A stretch of 64,000 bases of DNA, from NCBI GenBank assembly GCA_023417935.1, contig JAEZDY010000042.1:1-64000 (forward strand). Reading direction: 5' to 3'. Position numbers and translations under genes: made by a program. Under the pieces are notes generated by a model. The model did not search any database. It saw nothing but the letters and a program-made list of their open reading frames with translations, and was not told the origin of the DNA. Positions 1-9,295 of this stretch are shown one piece after another; within the stretch, counting starts at the first letter, position 1, and every line of letters starts with the position of its first letter. This stretch comes from Bacteroidota bacterium (lineage in GTDB: Bacteria > Bacteroidota > Bacteroidia > Bacteroidales > Lentimicrobiaceae).

Positions 1-680
1 TAGCTTAGATCGCCGGTGGTGATGATGAGTTTGCCTAATGCAAATACAATGATGAAGGCAATTGTCACACTCCCAACATCACCTGCAAAGCAGCGGGCCT
101 TTTTTCTGAAGTTATAGATGTTGAAGATTATAACAGATATTGCCGACACAGTAAGCAAGGCAGGATCAATAAAGTGAATCATCTTCAGGTTGATCCAGGC
201 AAGAGCGGCTAATAGTACCAAACTATATCCGCCGGTTATGCCGTTGATGCCATCCATGAAGTTGTAGGCGTTGATGATTCCGGTGCAGAATACGAGCCCG
301 AGGGCAGCGTACCATAGTGGCAGGCCGGTGTAAAGTCCCCAATCGTAAAACATAAGTGCCATGGCTGTGAAATGGACAATGAGCCTTAGTTTGCTGTTGA
401 GTTCGCTGATATCGTCGACGAAGCTGATGAGTGCAATGAGGGTGAGGCCTGCAAAAAACCACGGGTACGGGAACGCATAAATGAGCGAATAGAGCAACAT
501 GCCGATATAGAAGATGATTCCGCCTCCGCGAATGATGATACCTGTGTGGGATGACCGCTGGTTCGGTTTGTCGATGATGTTGTAACGATCAGCTATGCGG
601 AAATAAATTTTTATCGCGACAAGCAGTGCTACGGCAATCAGGGACAATGTGAATACTGGAGATGAGAAGATGATATTCAT
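1..680 (-). CDS. WecA/MraY-family undecaprenyl-phosphate sugar-1-phosphate transferase (partial, 3' end outside window)
   Basis: This polytopic inner-membrane enzyme of the PNPT family moves a sugar-1-phosphate from a UDP-sugar to undecaprenyl phosphate and so starts O-antigen or related glycan synthesis. I translated it from the minus strand; the ATG is at 678-680 and the frame stays open to the window edge. Visible family motifs are the acidic pair in SFVDDIS, the NAYNFMDGINGI loop and FAGDVGS, with hydrophobic segments between them. The stop of the WbuC-like gene lies 2 bases upstream, so the two are co-transcribed. The sugar (GlcNAc, QuiNAc, FucNAc) cannot be read from the sequence. The truncation is only the window boundary. 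Confidence 0.9.
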   Translation of the reverse strand, partial: MNIIFSSPVFTLSLIAVALLVAIKIYFRIADRYNIIDKPNQRSSHTGIIIRGGGIIFYIGMLLYSLIYAFPYPWFFAGLTLIALISFVDDISELNSKLRLIVHFTAMALMFYDWGLYTGLPLWYAALGLVFCTGIINAYNFMDGINGITGGYSLVLLAALAWINLKMIHFIDPALLTVSAISVIIFNIYNFRKKARCFAGDVGSVTIAFIIVFALGKLIITTGDLS

Positions 681-682
681 GG

Positions 683-1138
683 TTATAATGGTATATAAGG
701 TCCATCCTTGCATTCAAATATCACAGTGCCCGGTTCAAGTACCTGGAGGGAATGAAGCTGCCCTGCCGGAATGTTAAGACCATAATTTCCCTGCAGGGGA
801 TTGAGGGTGACAGACTCAGTGATGGTTGCACCATCGGGGGAATGGTAATCAACGCGGATGCTGCCTCGTAGCAGAATATAGGTTTCGGCGGTTTTGTCGT
901 GTTTGTGGACGGGTACTTTGGTGCCAACTTCCAGGGCGTTGAGCATTCGTTGTGATGGTGCTTCGGGTGACTCGTGGAAGTTGTGATTCATGCGAAGTCG
1001 TTCGGAGGCTTTCGCCCGATTCTCGCTATTGAAGTTTGGGCCGTCATAGAGGTGGTCACTTCTATCAGAATTGAACATTGATGATCTACGTTTAGGCCCG
1101 TGAACTATATAGCTTGAATTCCTTTTCGGAGACAGCAT
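683..1138 (-). CDS. WbuC-type cupin-fold metalloprotein
   Basis: A small cupin found in O-antigen clusters, where its biochemical role is not established. Family marks are NHNFHESPEAPSQRMLNALE followed by the metal-binding HKH and later GQLHSLQVLEPGT. The first 20 codons look unlike the family, and an in-frame ATG at 1076-1078 is a reasonable alternative start giving about 131 residues. It sits directly upstream of the WecA-type gene on the same strand. No known reaction can be assigned; its presence mainly supports a polysaccharide locus. Confidence 0.82.
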   Translation of the reverse strand: MLSPKRNSSYIVHGPKRRSSMFNSDRSDHLYDGPNFNSENRAKASERLRMNHNFHESPEAPSQRMLNALEVGTKVPVHKHDKTAETYILLRGSIRVDYHSPDGATITESVTLNPLQGNYGLNIPAGQLHSLQVLEPGTVIFECKDGPYIPL

Positions 1139-1391
1139 AAAGTGAAACCTATCACTAGATGGGTCAATTTAATTGCAAGTTGCATTAAAATTGACCCACC
1201 TCTTGTTTGACATCCTATATTTCGGGCACATCACATAGCGCTCATTTTTAATGAATTACGAGTGAAAATATTGGTACTTCTGGGTTCAAAGCATCAAATG
1301 AATATATCAACTAACCAAAAGCATTGTCTTAATCCAATTCTTCGGATAGTATATTAACCTTACAGACTCAGTATATTGTTAATTGACTATT
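1139..1391. other. AT-rich intergenic stretch
   Basis: These 253 bases lie between the WbuC-type gene and the end of the KAP-associated gene. I see no open frame with coding character, no strong hairpin and no clear promoter. It marks one edge of the KAP module. Confidence 0.5.
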
Positions 1392-2225
1392 TTAAATCTC
1401 TTTAAGGATCCATTCATCTAGTAATCCACCATATTTGTGGAAGTCGTCTTCCTTTAATCCTATTGGCTTATAATCATTAAGCTTAAAATCTTGATAAAAA
1501 TGAAAGATTCCATCAATTAGTTCCTGGCACAAATTTTCTTTTTCGCATCGGAATATAAAATCTTCAAAATTTATCCAATTCTCAAAAATTGCTTCAGTAT
1601 ATGGTTCTACTGTAAATGGATGCTTGTAAGATTTCGCATTAACAGGCCACATATATGGCCTTATCCAATATCGAAAGAAGTCGCATTGTGCCTTTCCTTC
1701 AATAAATCTTCTCATAATTTTCAATGCATCTGGTGATAAATGCACTATCTGTGTGTCTTTATCTTTAAGAAACCAGCATTGGTACAATAAGTCATAAGCC
1801 ACTTCAATGTTATTGCCTATTATTGCATAAGTATCTAATCGGTTGAAACATAAATTTTGGATTTGGTTTATTGTGAAAAAAGATTCGAAATCTTCTTCAC
1901 TATAGTATCCATGATTGAAAATGTAGGTAAAAGATCTGATGCTATTTTCAAAGGGTACTTCTAAGAGTATTTGAAAAATCTTATCAGTAATAATGCTTTT
2001 TTGCGATGGCCGATTTTTAAGATAACTGTCTATAATAGTGTATATATGCTCGGATCTGAGATGTTTGAATTCTTCAAGTTCAAATATCAGCTTAGTCAGA
2101 TTAAGAAGACTCTCAATATTATTAAATTCTTTTAGACTATAAATGAAATTGTAGAACTTCTCCTTTTTAGCAGGATTAGACAATTCTCGTTGGGCTATTG
2201 CTTTTAAATCTTTAAAATTAGACAT
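1392..2225 (-). CDS. Uncharacterised protein coupled to the KAP NTPase (possible detached KAP C-terminal domain)
   Basis: A soluble, mainly helical protein of about 277 residues with no motif I recognise. Its ATG (2223-2225) overlaps the stop of the KAP NTPase gene by eight bases (ATGTCTAA), so translation is probably coupled. KAP NTPases often carry a long helical region after the ATPase core. The first residues here (NFKDLKAIAQREL) resemble a continuation of the charged helical end of the upstream protein, so this may be that region encoded separately, or the two frames may be joined by frameshifting. A TTG one codon upstream is another possible start. Very AT-rich, like its partner. Confidence 0.72.
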   Translation of the reverse strand: MSNFKDLKAIAQRELSNPAKKEKFYNFIYSLKEFNNIESLLNLTKLIFELEEFKHLRSEHIYTIIDSYLKNRPSQKSIITDKIFQILLEVPFENSIRSFTYIFNHGYYSEEDFESFFTINQIQNLCFNRLDTYAIIGNNIEVAYDLLYQCWFLKDKDTQIVHLSPDALKIMRRFIEGKAQCDFFRYWIRPYMWPVNAKSYKHPFTVEPYTEAIFENWINFEDFIFRCEKENLCQELIDGIFHFYQDFKLNDYKPIGLKEDDFHKYGGLLDEWILKEI

Positions 2226-3870
2226 CAAATACTGCTTTTAACTCAGTTAAATTAAGTTCATTATAAGGCTCGTTCTTAAAATAGACATCAAAGTATTCTT
2301 TTTTTGAAATCTTGTTAATTTGTCTTGCGTCTTGATTGCTTGGAAATAGAAAAAAAAGCATTTCCTCTAATATGCGGTCTGTTGTTGGACCAAACTGACT
2401 ATAATCGCTGATTTCGTAAAATTCAGTAAATGGATCTGGGTTGAAAATTTCCTTGTCCTTAATTTTTTGATAAATTATGGGAAACTTTAATTTTATTATG
2501 GATAAAAATAAGAAATCAGTAAAGTTAACAGTTTCTTTCAATAATGAATATTGCAATGAAAAGTTATTCAGCAAACGTATTGCATCGCGCTTATTTCTTA
2601 ATAGCATAAGTGCTGATGTATTTTGAAAGTTGGAGGGATTAGAAATGCTTGTCATAGAAGTATCAGCAATCAACTTATTAGATTTATTATACGCTTCAAT
2701 TTCGTTTGGAAATCTTTTCTCTAATTCATCCTCAAGATATTTTACAATAAAACCATTCTCAATTACTCCCAGAGATATTTCAACTTGTATAAATTTGGAT
2801 AATGCCTCATCGTTATCCAAGATAGATAGTACTTGAAGCTTATCATAAGCAACAACAAAGATTGTATTTGCAAGATTACCAATGTTTCTTATGATATTGA
2901 GAACTAGTTTTAATTCGTCAGTATCTAATCTGTCAAGATCGTCAATAATGACAATTATCTTTATTTGAGATTGGATTATATCATCGTTAAGTGCTGACTT
3001 ATAAAAATCGGAGTTTCTAGCACCCCCGATTTTTGAAAATATACTCAGGACCTTATTTTCGTTAAGAATACTATGAATATATCCCTTTAGATGCTTACTT
3101 TTTAATCCACTGGTTTTTAATAGTTTATCACTTAAATCATCAAAAAAACCTTTTAAGATTTCTTGTGGAGACTGATATTGCCAAGGATTAGGTCTTATAA
3201 TTGTGTATTGCTCATTATTCAGGAACGAGCTTTCTAACTCATCGATGAAAGTGGTTTTCCCTGAGCCCCATTTGCCCTCTATTCCTATAACAAATGAATA
3301 ATTCTCATCATAAAACCGATTAATTTGATGTGACAGTTCTTCAAGAATTTTGTGCCTGTGAAATAAATCAGGTTCGTGGACTGCTCTGGGCGTATCGTTT
3401 ATAAATATTGAGTTGTTGGATTTATTAAGTTTTATCAGGAATGGTCCTATATAAAACAGCAAGAATATGCTCATGTAAACATCAAGGATAACAACTTTAA
3501 AATCGAAAACCTTTATGTATGCAGCGTAATATATGAATTCATCAGTAATGAAACCTGATCTACCGCGAATAATATAATAGATATAGAATGCCAGGATCCA
3601 CAAAAGGCTGTATTCCTTATCTTCCCTAATAGGTTGTTTGTATTCAAATTTTATGATTGTCGCAGTTACCGATAATAGGAGAATTAAAGCTAATATGGAA
3701 AGTGGAATTATTCGATCACTCCAATCTACAGAATAGAATTTCGTGTATTCGGTAAGAAAATTAGTCATTCCATATTCTATGGAATTCAAATTAAGCCAGA
3801 CTATTAGAATGAGGCCAATATTTAAAATATAAAGGTTATGCTTTTTTGCTAATACTAGATATCTGATCAT
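2218..3870 (-). CDS. KAP-family P-loop NTPase with N-terminal membrane segments
   Basis: A 550-residue membrane-anchored ATPase. Four hydrophobic segments lie at about residues 13-30, 54-73, 89-101 and 124-147. They are followed by a KAP ATPase core with Walker A (GKWGSGKTT, about 199-207) and Walker B (IKIIVIIDDLDRLD, about 303-316). KAP proteins in bacteria are scattered, often mobile and in some cases linked to phage exclusion (for example F-plasmid PifA); the family as a whole has no single function. The gene forms a two-gene unit with the downstream frame and interrupts a polysaccharide locus. It is strongly AT-rich compared with the sequence beyond 28 kb, which fits horizontal gain. A defence role is inference only. 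Confidence 0.88.
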   Translation of the reverse strand: MIRYLVLAKKHNLYILNIGLILIVWLNLNSIEYGMTNFLTEYTKFYSVDWSDRIIPLSILALILLLSVTATIIKFEYKQPIREDKEYSLLWILAFYIYYIIRGRSGFITDEFIYYAAYIKVFDFKVVILDVYMSIFLLFYIGPFLIKLNKSNNSIFINDTPRAVHEPDLFHRHKILEELSHQINRFYDENYSFVIGIEGKWGSGKTTFIDELESSFLNNEQYTIIRPNPWQYQSPQEILKGFFDDLSDKLLKTSGLKSKHLKGYIHSILNENKVLSIFSKIGGARNSDFYKSALNDDIIQSQIKIIVIIDDLDRLDTDELKLVLNIIRNIGNLANTIFVVAYDKLQVLSILDNDEALSKFIQVEISLGVIENGFIVKYLEDELEKRFPNEIEAYNKSNKLIADTSMTSISNPSNFQNTSALMLLRNKRDAIRLLNNFSLQYSLLKETVNFTDFLFLSIIKLKFPIIYQKIKDKEIFNPDPFTEFYEISDYSQFGPTTDRILEEMLFFLFPSNQDARQINKISKKEYFDVYFKNEPYNELNLTELKAVFDV

Positions 3871-4068
3871 TGCCTGCTTGTGTTTGGAAAACTAAATCCA
3901 ACTTTTGTAAGAATTAGATTGACTGCTTCAAGTCTACGAAGTTAAAAAGAATAATTTTCATTTTACAAGAACTAATTGAATGGTGCTACATATTATCACA
4001 CCATCAGCACGGTAACTGCATATTTCGTGCTTTTCCCTACATTTGTCTGCTGACTATAATTTTACATT
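3871..4068. promoter_or_regulatory. Divergent intergenic region between KAP and FemAB-like genes
   Basis: The KAP gene leaves leftward and the FemAB-like gene rightward, so promoters for both should lie in these 198 bases. No perfect TAnnTTTG box was found next to either start, so no site is assigned. Confidence 0.4.
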
Positions 4069-5082
4069 ATGCCATTTATTTCTGTGGATTCGCTGTTGTG
4101 GTGGGAGATGCTGGAGGAGTCCGATTATGATTTGTATCATTTGCCGGGGTATGTTTCGCTGGATGCTTCTTTGATTGGGGGTGAGGCGATGGCTTGGTAT
4201 TATGAAAGGGATGGGATGAAATGTTTGATGCCACTAATCAGAAGGGCGGTTCCGGAGATGTATAAGCGGGATGGGTTGTATGATGTGGTGTCGCCGTATG
4301 GGTATCCTGGGATTCTATTCAATAGGGAGTTGGAGGTGGTTGAAGCTGCTAAGGTTATTGATGCTTACCGGAAAGAGGCAATGGATGAGGGTTTGGTTTC
4401 TGGGTTTGTGAGGTTGAATCCTTTTAAGAATGAGTGGGATATCGGGGTTTTAGGTTGTGAGGCGGTGAGTATAGGTTGCACGGTGGCGGTTAATCTGGAG
4501 GATTTTGAGAAGGGTTCTTTTCGGGAGAATCATCGGAGGGATCTCCGGCAGCTTCATGAAGGGGGATATTCAGCTACGGTGAATGAGTGGAACTATCTGC
4601 CGGAATTTATTGAGGCATATTATGAAACTATGTGTCGTAGACAAGCAATGCCTTACTATTTCTTTCCTGAATGGTACTTCAGTAAGTTAAGGGAAATGGC
4701 GGATGAGCATTTGATATTTGTTTCGGTTATGTCTCCTGAAGGAAAGTATGTTAGCGGTGGATTGTACACGCATTTCCATGGGATTATGCAGTTTCATCTA
4801 GGCGGAACTTGCTATGATAGACTGGGACTGAGTGCTTCAAAGATGGTAATGGAGAAGGCCATTGAGATAGGTAGGCAGCTTAATGCTAAATGGCTAAATC
4901 TGGGGGGAGGGGTTGGTGCTGATAGCAGCGACGGACTATATAAGTTCAAGCAAGGCTTCGCCAGCCACAAGCTGCCCTTCACATGTCTTCAATTTATTCA
5001 TAATTATGATTATTATCGGGCACTTTGCAGCAAACTTGAGAATAGGGTGGAGGAAGTTTTTTTTCCAGGGTATAGGAAATAG
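4069..5082 (+). CDS. FemAB-like / GNAT-fold acyltransferase
   Basis: A 337-residue cytoplasmic protein of the FemAB/BioF2-like class, whose members transfer amino-acyl or acyl groups to cell-wall or surface-glycan precursors. Recognisable points are the central NHRRDLRQL segment, the YFSKL helix, and the C-terminal acetyltransferase-fold run from SGGLYTHFHGIMQFHLGGT to WLNLGGGVGADSSDGLYKFK. It is the only rightward gene in the first 25 kb and stands alone between the KAP module and the acyl module. Similar proteins occur in polysaccharide loci, so it may decorate the same glycan. Substrate unknown. Confidence 0.8.
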   Translation: MPFISVDSLLWWEMLEESDYDLYHLPGYVSLDASLIGGEAMAWYYERDGMKCLMPLIRRAVPEMYKRDGLYDVVSPYGYPGILFNRELEVVEAAKVIDAYRKEAMDEGLVSGFVRLNPFKNEWDIGVLGCEAVSIGCTVAVNLEDFEKGSFRENHRRDLRQLHEGGYSATVNEWNYLPEFIEAYYETMCRRQAMPYYFFPEWYFSKLREMADEHLIFVSVMSPEGKYVSGGLYTHFHGIMQFHLGGTCYDRLGLSASKMVMEKAIEIGRQLNAKWLNLGGGVGADSSDGLYKFKQGFASHKLPFTCLQFIHNYDYYRALCSKLENRVEEVFFPGYRK

Positions 5083-5279
5083 GAGTTGCTTCAAAACTTC
5101 GATAGTTTAAGTGAGTTTTTGATGTTTTGTATATCGCAAAGGTGTTATTTGTCGCCCAATGACTTTAATTTATATTTGGTATGCGATACAATACTTCTGC
5201 ATTAATTGTAATGAATCTCGAGCAGTTTCGACTATTAGACTATTACCTGAGAGTTAGTTAGATTCATGATTATATAAAT

Positions 5280-5309
5280 AAAAAGCCCGGTCAGTTGACT
5301 GGCTTTTTG
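5280..5309. terminator. Bidirectional intrinsic terminator
   Basis: AAAAAGCC pairs with GGCTTTTT around an inner GTCA/TGAC stem, giving a T-run on both strands. It lies between the 3' ends of the FemAB-like gene and the long leftward polysaccharide operon and can end both. Confidence 0.75.
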
Positions 5310-5334
5310 TAAAGGGTTTTACTCATTTAAATGT

Positions 5335-6057
5335 CTATATTGTCCCTGAATCAACATGAATATTTTGGCCTGTGATTGATTTTGCGGAGTCGGATAGTAG
5401 GAAGGCAACTGTTTCAGCAACAGATGATATTGAGGTTGGCGTTTTTAGGGATGTTCTGTTATATATTCTGTTTCTTTGGTCATCAGATAATGATTCGCTC
5501 ATTGCGGTATCCATAAATCCGGGTACAACGGTATTTGATCGGATGCCTAACTCACCCCATTCTCTGGCGGTGTTTTTTGAGAATGCTTCCATTGCTCCTT
5601 TACTGGATGCATACATCGCCAGACCTTTATAACCGGTATGTGCACTTATTGATGAAATATGAATAATTGATCCTTTGGTTTTGTGTAAAAGCATATTTCT
5701 GATAGCGTACTTTGTTAGTATCATTGGGGAATATACATTCACACGATACATTAAATCAAGGCTCTCCAAACTTAGATTAGTTATGATATCATCATAAGCT
5801 AGTGCAGCATTGTTAATGAAACCATGCAATATAACCTTATTGGTCAAGAAATCTTTAAATACACTTTTTTTAAGGGAATTTGGATCAGATAAATCAATAC
5901 TCTTAAAAAATAGATTTCTTTCAAATTTAGAAACCAGTGTTTTTAGTTCCTTTGAATAGGTTCTATTAATGGAATATACTGTATGTCCATTATTCAATAA
6001 AACTTCACATATGGCTAAGCCCACACCTCTGGATGCACCAGTAATTAAGTAATTCAT
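5335..6057 (-). CDS. SDR-family oxidoreductase, FabG-like (acyl module, last gene)
   Basis: A 240-residue Rossmann-fold reductase with the NAD(P)-binding motif TGASRGVGLA at the N-terminus, the catalytic serine in HISSIS, and YASSK as the Tyr/Lys pair. FabG-like members reduce 3-oxoacyl-ACP to 3-hydroxyacyl-ACP. Its start codon overlaps the stop of the AMP-ligase gene (ATGA), so it is translationally coupled to the ACP/KAS III set, and I infer an acyl-ACP substrate rather than a sugar nucleotide. It is the final gene of the operon, followed by a strong terminator. Confidence 0.88.
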   Translation of the reverse strand: MNYLITGASRGVGLAICEVLLNNGHTVYSINRTYSKELKTLVSKFERNLFFKSIDLSDPNSLKKSVFKDFLTNKVILHGFINNAALAYDDIITNLSLESLDLMYRVNVYSPMILTKYAIRNMLLHKTKGSIIHISSISAHTGYKGLAMYASSKGAMEAFSKNTAREWGELGIRSNTVVPGFMDTAMSESLSDDQRNRIYNRTSLKTPTSISSVAETVAFLLSDSAKSITGQNIHVDSGTI

Positions 6058-7265
6058 GATCTCTTTATTTTGCCGGTCCGAGTTAAGGGTAAAGCATTTA
6101 CAAAAACAATTTTACGTGGTATTTTATAATCCTGTAGTTGAGTTGACAGATATTTCCTGATATCTGCTTCATTCACGGTACTGCCTTGTTGCAACATTAC
6201 TTCCGCATATAAAAGATTGCCTAATACAGAATTTTTTTTACCGTATACAGTTGAATTTAACACTCCTGTTATATCAAGTATTGCTTCTTCTACTTCAATG
6301 GGGTTTATTTTATAGCCACCAACATTTATCATTTCATTTTTACGGTTTATAAACCGGAATTCTCCGTTTGCTTGATTCACCCACTCTACAAGATCACCAG
6401 TACCATAGAATCCGTCAACTGTTTTGAGACTCTCGGATTTGCCCAATAGAGTTTCATGAATCAATAATTCATTTTCGAACACTTTCACCTTGTTCTTTAA
6501 TTGGTCAGGGATCTTAAACAACTCGCCCTTGCATGCAAACAAAGATCCTGCTTCTGTTGAAGCATAAATGTTATTTATTTTCGAGTTGGGGAAAATCTTT
6601 AGCATTTGATAATGTAACTTGCTATCGGATTTTTCACCTCCAAAAGTTATCCTGGTAATGGATGCTAATGATTTCTGAACAGGTAATAGTAACCGGTAAA
6701 AGGTTGGAGTTGCAGAAAGATGGGTAACTGAATTTTTTTCAATTAGATTGTAAATCGAATCACGACTTTTATCGAAGATATAAACCAATGTATTTTTATT
6801 CAGAAATGCCTGAAAAAAAACCTGCAAACCAGCCATATGAGTTGGATTATAGGCAAAACCCCATATATGGTCTTTAATGGTGACTGAGAATTTAACTGTT
6901 CTGGTCAATGAATCAATTGTATGTATAATTTTCTTAGGTTGCCCAGTTGTTCCTGATGTATATAAGGCGATTTTCGATGTGGAATTGATCACAGATGCAA
7001 TTACTTCATCGATAGTTTCAAAGTGCCTTCGTTCGAATTTAGTTTGGGAATCATCAAAACCTAAATTCTCAAGTTCTTTTTCTTGAAAGTCACTATCTAA
7101 TAATTCGGTATCCCTATTATTAGCCAATGATACAATCAAGTTTAAAAATAGAACATAAGGATTAGCTTGCCTTAGAATTTGGTAGTAATACTCTGTGTTA
7201 TTGATGTCATCTAGTAATTGGTTATACGTAAATGACTCATCACCATTTATTAAATATGCTTTCAC
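6054..7265 (-). CDS. AMP-dependent acyl ligase (adenylate-forming enzyme)
   Basis: A compact (403-residue) ANL-superfamily enzyme that adenylates a carboxylic acid and passes it to CoA or, more likely here, to the ACP encoded next door. Motifs in order are the phosphate loop LYTSGTTGQPKK, NNIYASTEAG, YGTGDLV, the hinge region RKNEMINVGGYKINPIEVEEAI, and the catalytic lysine in LPLTRTGKIKR at the end. It is about 100 residues shorter than typical acyl-CoA synthetases, with a reduced N-terminal part. It overlaps the upstream ACP gene by four bases and the downstream SDR gene by four. It probably supplies an acyl starter; the acid is unknown. Confidence 0.85.
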   Translation of the reverse strand: MKAYLINGDESFTYNQLLDDINNTEYYYQILRQANPYVLFLNLIVSLANNRDTELLDSDFQEKELENLGFDDSQTKFERRHFETIDEVIASVINSTSKIALYTSGTTGQPKKIIHTIDSLTRTVKFSVTIKDHIWGFAYNPTHMAGLQVFFQAFLNKNTLVYIFDKSRDSIYNLIEKNSVTHLSATPTFYRLLLPVQKSLASITRITFGGEKSDSKLHYQMLKIFPNSKINNIYASTEAGSLFACKGELFKIPDQLKNKVKVFENELLIHETLLGKSESLKTVDGFYGTGDLVEWVNQANGEFRFINRKNEMINVGGYKINPIEVEEAILDITGVLNSTVYGKKNSVLGNLLYAEVMLQQGSTVNEADIRKYLSTQLQDYKIPRKIVFVNALPLTRTGKIKRS

Positions 7266-7486
7266 TTCGTTAATTTCATTAGTATTTCATCAATAGTGGA
7301 TATAAGACCATCTTCAAAAATGTCTATATCAAATTCATCTTCTACACGTACAGTTAACTCGGCTAAGTCAAATGAGGAAAAACCTAACTCTTCTCTCAAT
7401 CGATCGGATTTATTAATTGTTAGCAATGGTTGCAGATCTTTATTTGAACGTATATAATTGATTATTTCGAAAAGTTTTGTTTCCAT
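7262..7486 (-). CDS. Acyl carrier protein 1
   Basis: A 74-residue acidic four-helix carrier protein. The expected 4'-phosphopantetheine attachment serine is Ser38 in LGFSSFDLAEL, in the position of the usual DSL motif. Its 3' end overlaps the AMP-ligase gene by four bases, and the KAS III stop lies 5 bases upstream. This is not the housekeeping AcpP context, which would sit beside fabF, so it is a dedicated carrier for the acyl group made by this cluster. Confidence 0.88.
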   Translation of the reverse strand: METKLFEIINYIRSNKDLQPLLTINKSDRLREELGFSSFDLAELTVRVEDEFDIDIFEDGLISTIDEILMKLTK

Positions 7487-7491
7487 TTTTG

Positions 7492-8544
7492 TTACATATT
7501 TTTATTCAGAGGTTCGTAGAATTTGGTTTTGGTTAGGTTGCATGCGATACTGCCCCATGAAAGGCCAACTCCAAAACCGCTAAGAATAACCTTATCTAAA
7601 ATTTGATCAGAAAGGTGGTAAAGATCAGCTAGTAGTAAAGGTATTGTTGCAGGGCCAGTATTTCCATAATTTCTGACATTCATTGGAACTTTATAATCTT
7701 CAACTTTAAGTTTTTTTCGAATATAATTTAACATAAAGCTATTTGCCTGGTGCAATGCATATAGCTTTACATCATCTTTGTTCCAGTTAACTTCTTCAAT
7801 CAAAGTGTTAATGTCCTTATGAACATTGAAAATTGCAAAATTAAAGATTGCCATCCCATCCATAAAAAGAGATTCTGATGTGCGTCCGTTTTTGTCTTCA
7901 TCATAAATCAGTTCTTTTGTAGCCTCTGATTTAGGAGTTCTGAATCCACCTGCTGGAACAATTAACCTATCATATCCACTGCCATCTGAATTTATTGATA
8001 TACCCATTGTAGTATTTCCCTTAGTAACTAGTGTAGCTGTCCCACTATCACCAAATACCATTCTCAATGACTTATCTTGTCCATGGATCATTGATGAAGT
8101 AGTATCACCTGCTAACACTAGTACTTGTTCACAAGCCCCAATATTGATCCAAAGTGCAGCTTGAAACAGACCATAGATGTACCCTGAACACCCATAATGA
8201 ATATCAAGGCAGACTGTATTTTTGGAAAGGCCTAATCTGTCCTGTAGAATTACGGATGTTGCAGGTAAGATGTAATCTGGAGTTTGGGACACAAATACAA
8301 GACCTCCAATTTTTGCTCTATCCAGATTCTCTCTGTTAATTAAATAATTAGCCGCCTCAAAGCACATATCTGAAGAAGTTTCACCTTTACCGGCAATGTG
8401 AACTTGTTCAATACCAGTAGCATTAATAATATTCTCTACTTCTTTATTCCCAAATAATTCTCCAAGCGATGTTAATACAACTTTTTCCTTGGGCAGATAT
8501 GCTGTTATAGCTGCTATTTGAATATCTTCAATTTTTGCTTTCAT
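7492..8544 (-). CDS. 3-oxoacyl-ACP synthase III (KAS III) homologue
   Basis: A thiolase-fold condensing enzyme that joins an acyl-CoA starter to malonyl-ACP to give a 3-oxoacyl-ACP. Counted from the chosen ATG (8542-8544), the triad is complete: Cys119 in HYGCSG, His265 in LHQAN and Asn295 in NYGNTGPA. A frame extension reaches 8574, but the shorter start matches the family N-terminus (MKAKIEDIQIAAITAYLP) and leaves a 4-base gap to the upstream SDR gene rather than an overlap. It is embedded between two SDR/ACP pairs in a polysaccharide operon, so I infer short-chain acyl synthesis for sugar N-acylation rather than membrane lipid synthesis. Confidence 0.88.
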   Translation of the reverse strand: MKAKIEDIQIAAITAYLPKEKVVLTSLGELFGNKEVENIINATGIEQVHIAGKGETSSDMCFEAANYLINRENLDRAKIGGLVFVSQTPDYILPATSVILQDRLGLSKNTVCLDIHYGCSGYIYGLFQAALWINIGACEQVLVLAGDTTSSMIHGQDKSLRMVFGDSGTATLVTKGNTTMGISINSDGSGYDRLIVPAGGFRTPKSEATKELIYDEDKNGRTSESLFMDGMAIFNFAIFNVHKDINTLIEEVNWNKDDVKLYALHQANSFMLNYIRKKLKVEDYKVPMNVRNYGNTGPATIPLLLADLYHLSDQILDKVILSGFGVGLSWGSIACNLTKTKFYEPLNKNM

Positions 8545-8548
8545 TTTT

Positions 8549-9295
8549 CTACAATAAGGTGTAGCCACCATCAATAAGTATATTTGAACCAGTTACCCAA
8601 CTACTTGCATCTGATAACAGATAAATAGCAGCAAAAGCAATTTCTTCGGGTTTTCCATATCTTTTTAAGGGGTACTTAGTTTTGTCTATTTCCAATTGAT
8701 CTGAGGTGATAACGCCAGATTCGAATATTTTCGTCTCCACCATACCAGGATTGATACAATTCACTCTAATGCCTTTTGATGCAAGATCGATTGCCATACC
8801 TTTTACTAATCCATTAATTGCGCCTTTAGAAGCAGAGTATATTGAAGAGGAAATTGCTGAACAATAGACGCCAGAAATTGAAGACACGAACACTATTGAA
8901 CTATTTTTATTAATTTTTTTTGATTTTAAAAATAGCCGCGTTAATTCTGCAGGAGCATAAAAATTAATTTCAAGAACCTCATCCAGTTTGGGTCTTGTAG
9001 CAAATTGGAAAGGAATGTTTTTTGTAATTCCAGCGCAATGGACCAAACCATCAATAAACGGAAGCTTATCAACTAATGCTGTCCTTTCATCCTCATTCGT
9101 TAAATCTACGCTATATAACGAATTATTTGATCCCACAAGCATGCTATAAGTATCCTGAAGGTTTTCATTGTTTCGACCAGTGATAACTACATGTGCTCCC
9201 ATTTTTGAAGCAACTATAGCTGTAGACTTGCCAATTCCTGATGAAGCCCCAGTAATAAGGATTGTTTTACCTTCAAGGGTGAAGGGATTATACAT
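8549..9295 (-). CDS. SDR-family oxidoreductase, FabG-like (acyl module, second copy)
   Basis: A 248-residue SDR with TGASSGIGKS for the cofactor, SSISG with the catalytic serine, IYSASKG with Tyr/Lys and the classical C-terminal WVTGSNILIDGGYTLL. This ending is typical of 3-oxoacyl-ACP reductases. It shares one base with the stop/start junction of ACP 2 upstream and leads into KAS III. Together with the SDR at the end of the operon it gives two reduction steps, which suggests either two hydroxyl groups on the acyl chain or one acyl and one sugar reduction. Confidence 0.88.
   Translation of the reverse strand: MYNPFTLEGKTILITGASSGIGKSTAIVASKMGAHVVITGRNNENLQDTYSMLVGSNNSLYSVDLTNEDERTALVDKLPFIDGLVHCAGITKNIPFQFATRPKLDEVLEINFYAPAELTRLFLKSKKINKNSSIVFVSSISGVYCSAISSSIYSASKGAINGLVKGMAIDLASKGIRVNCINPGMVETKIFESGVITSDQLEIDKTKYPLKRYGKPEEIAFAAIYLLSDASSWVTGSNILIDGGYTLL

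Noticed and set aside
1392..3870. Confident assignment of the KAP module as an anti-phage system
   Set aside because: The KAP core is clear, but the family has several roles and no effector domain is visible in the partner, so defence remains a hypothesis.
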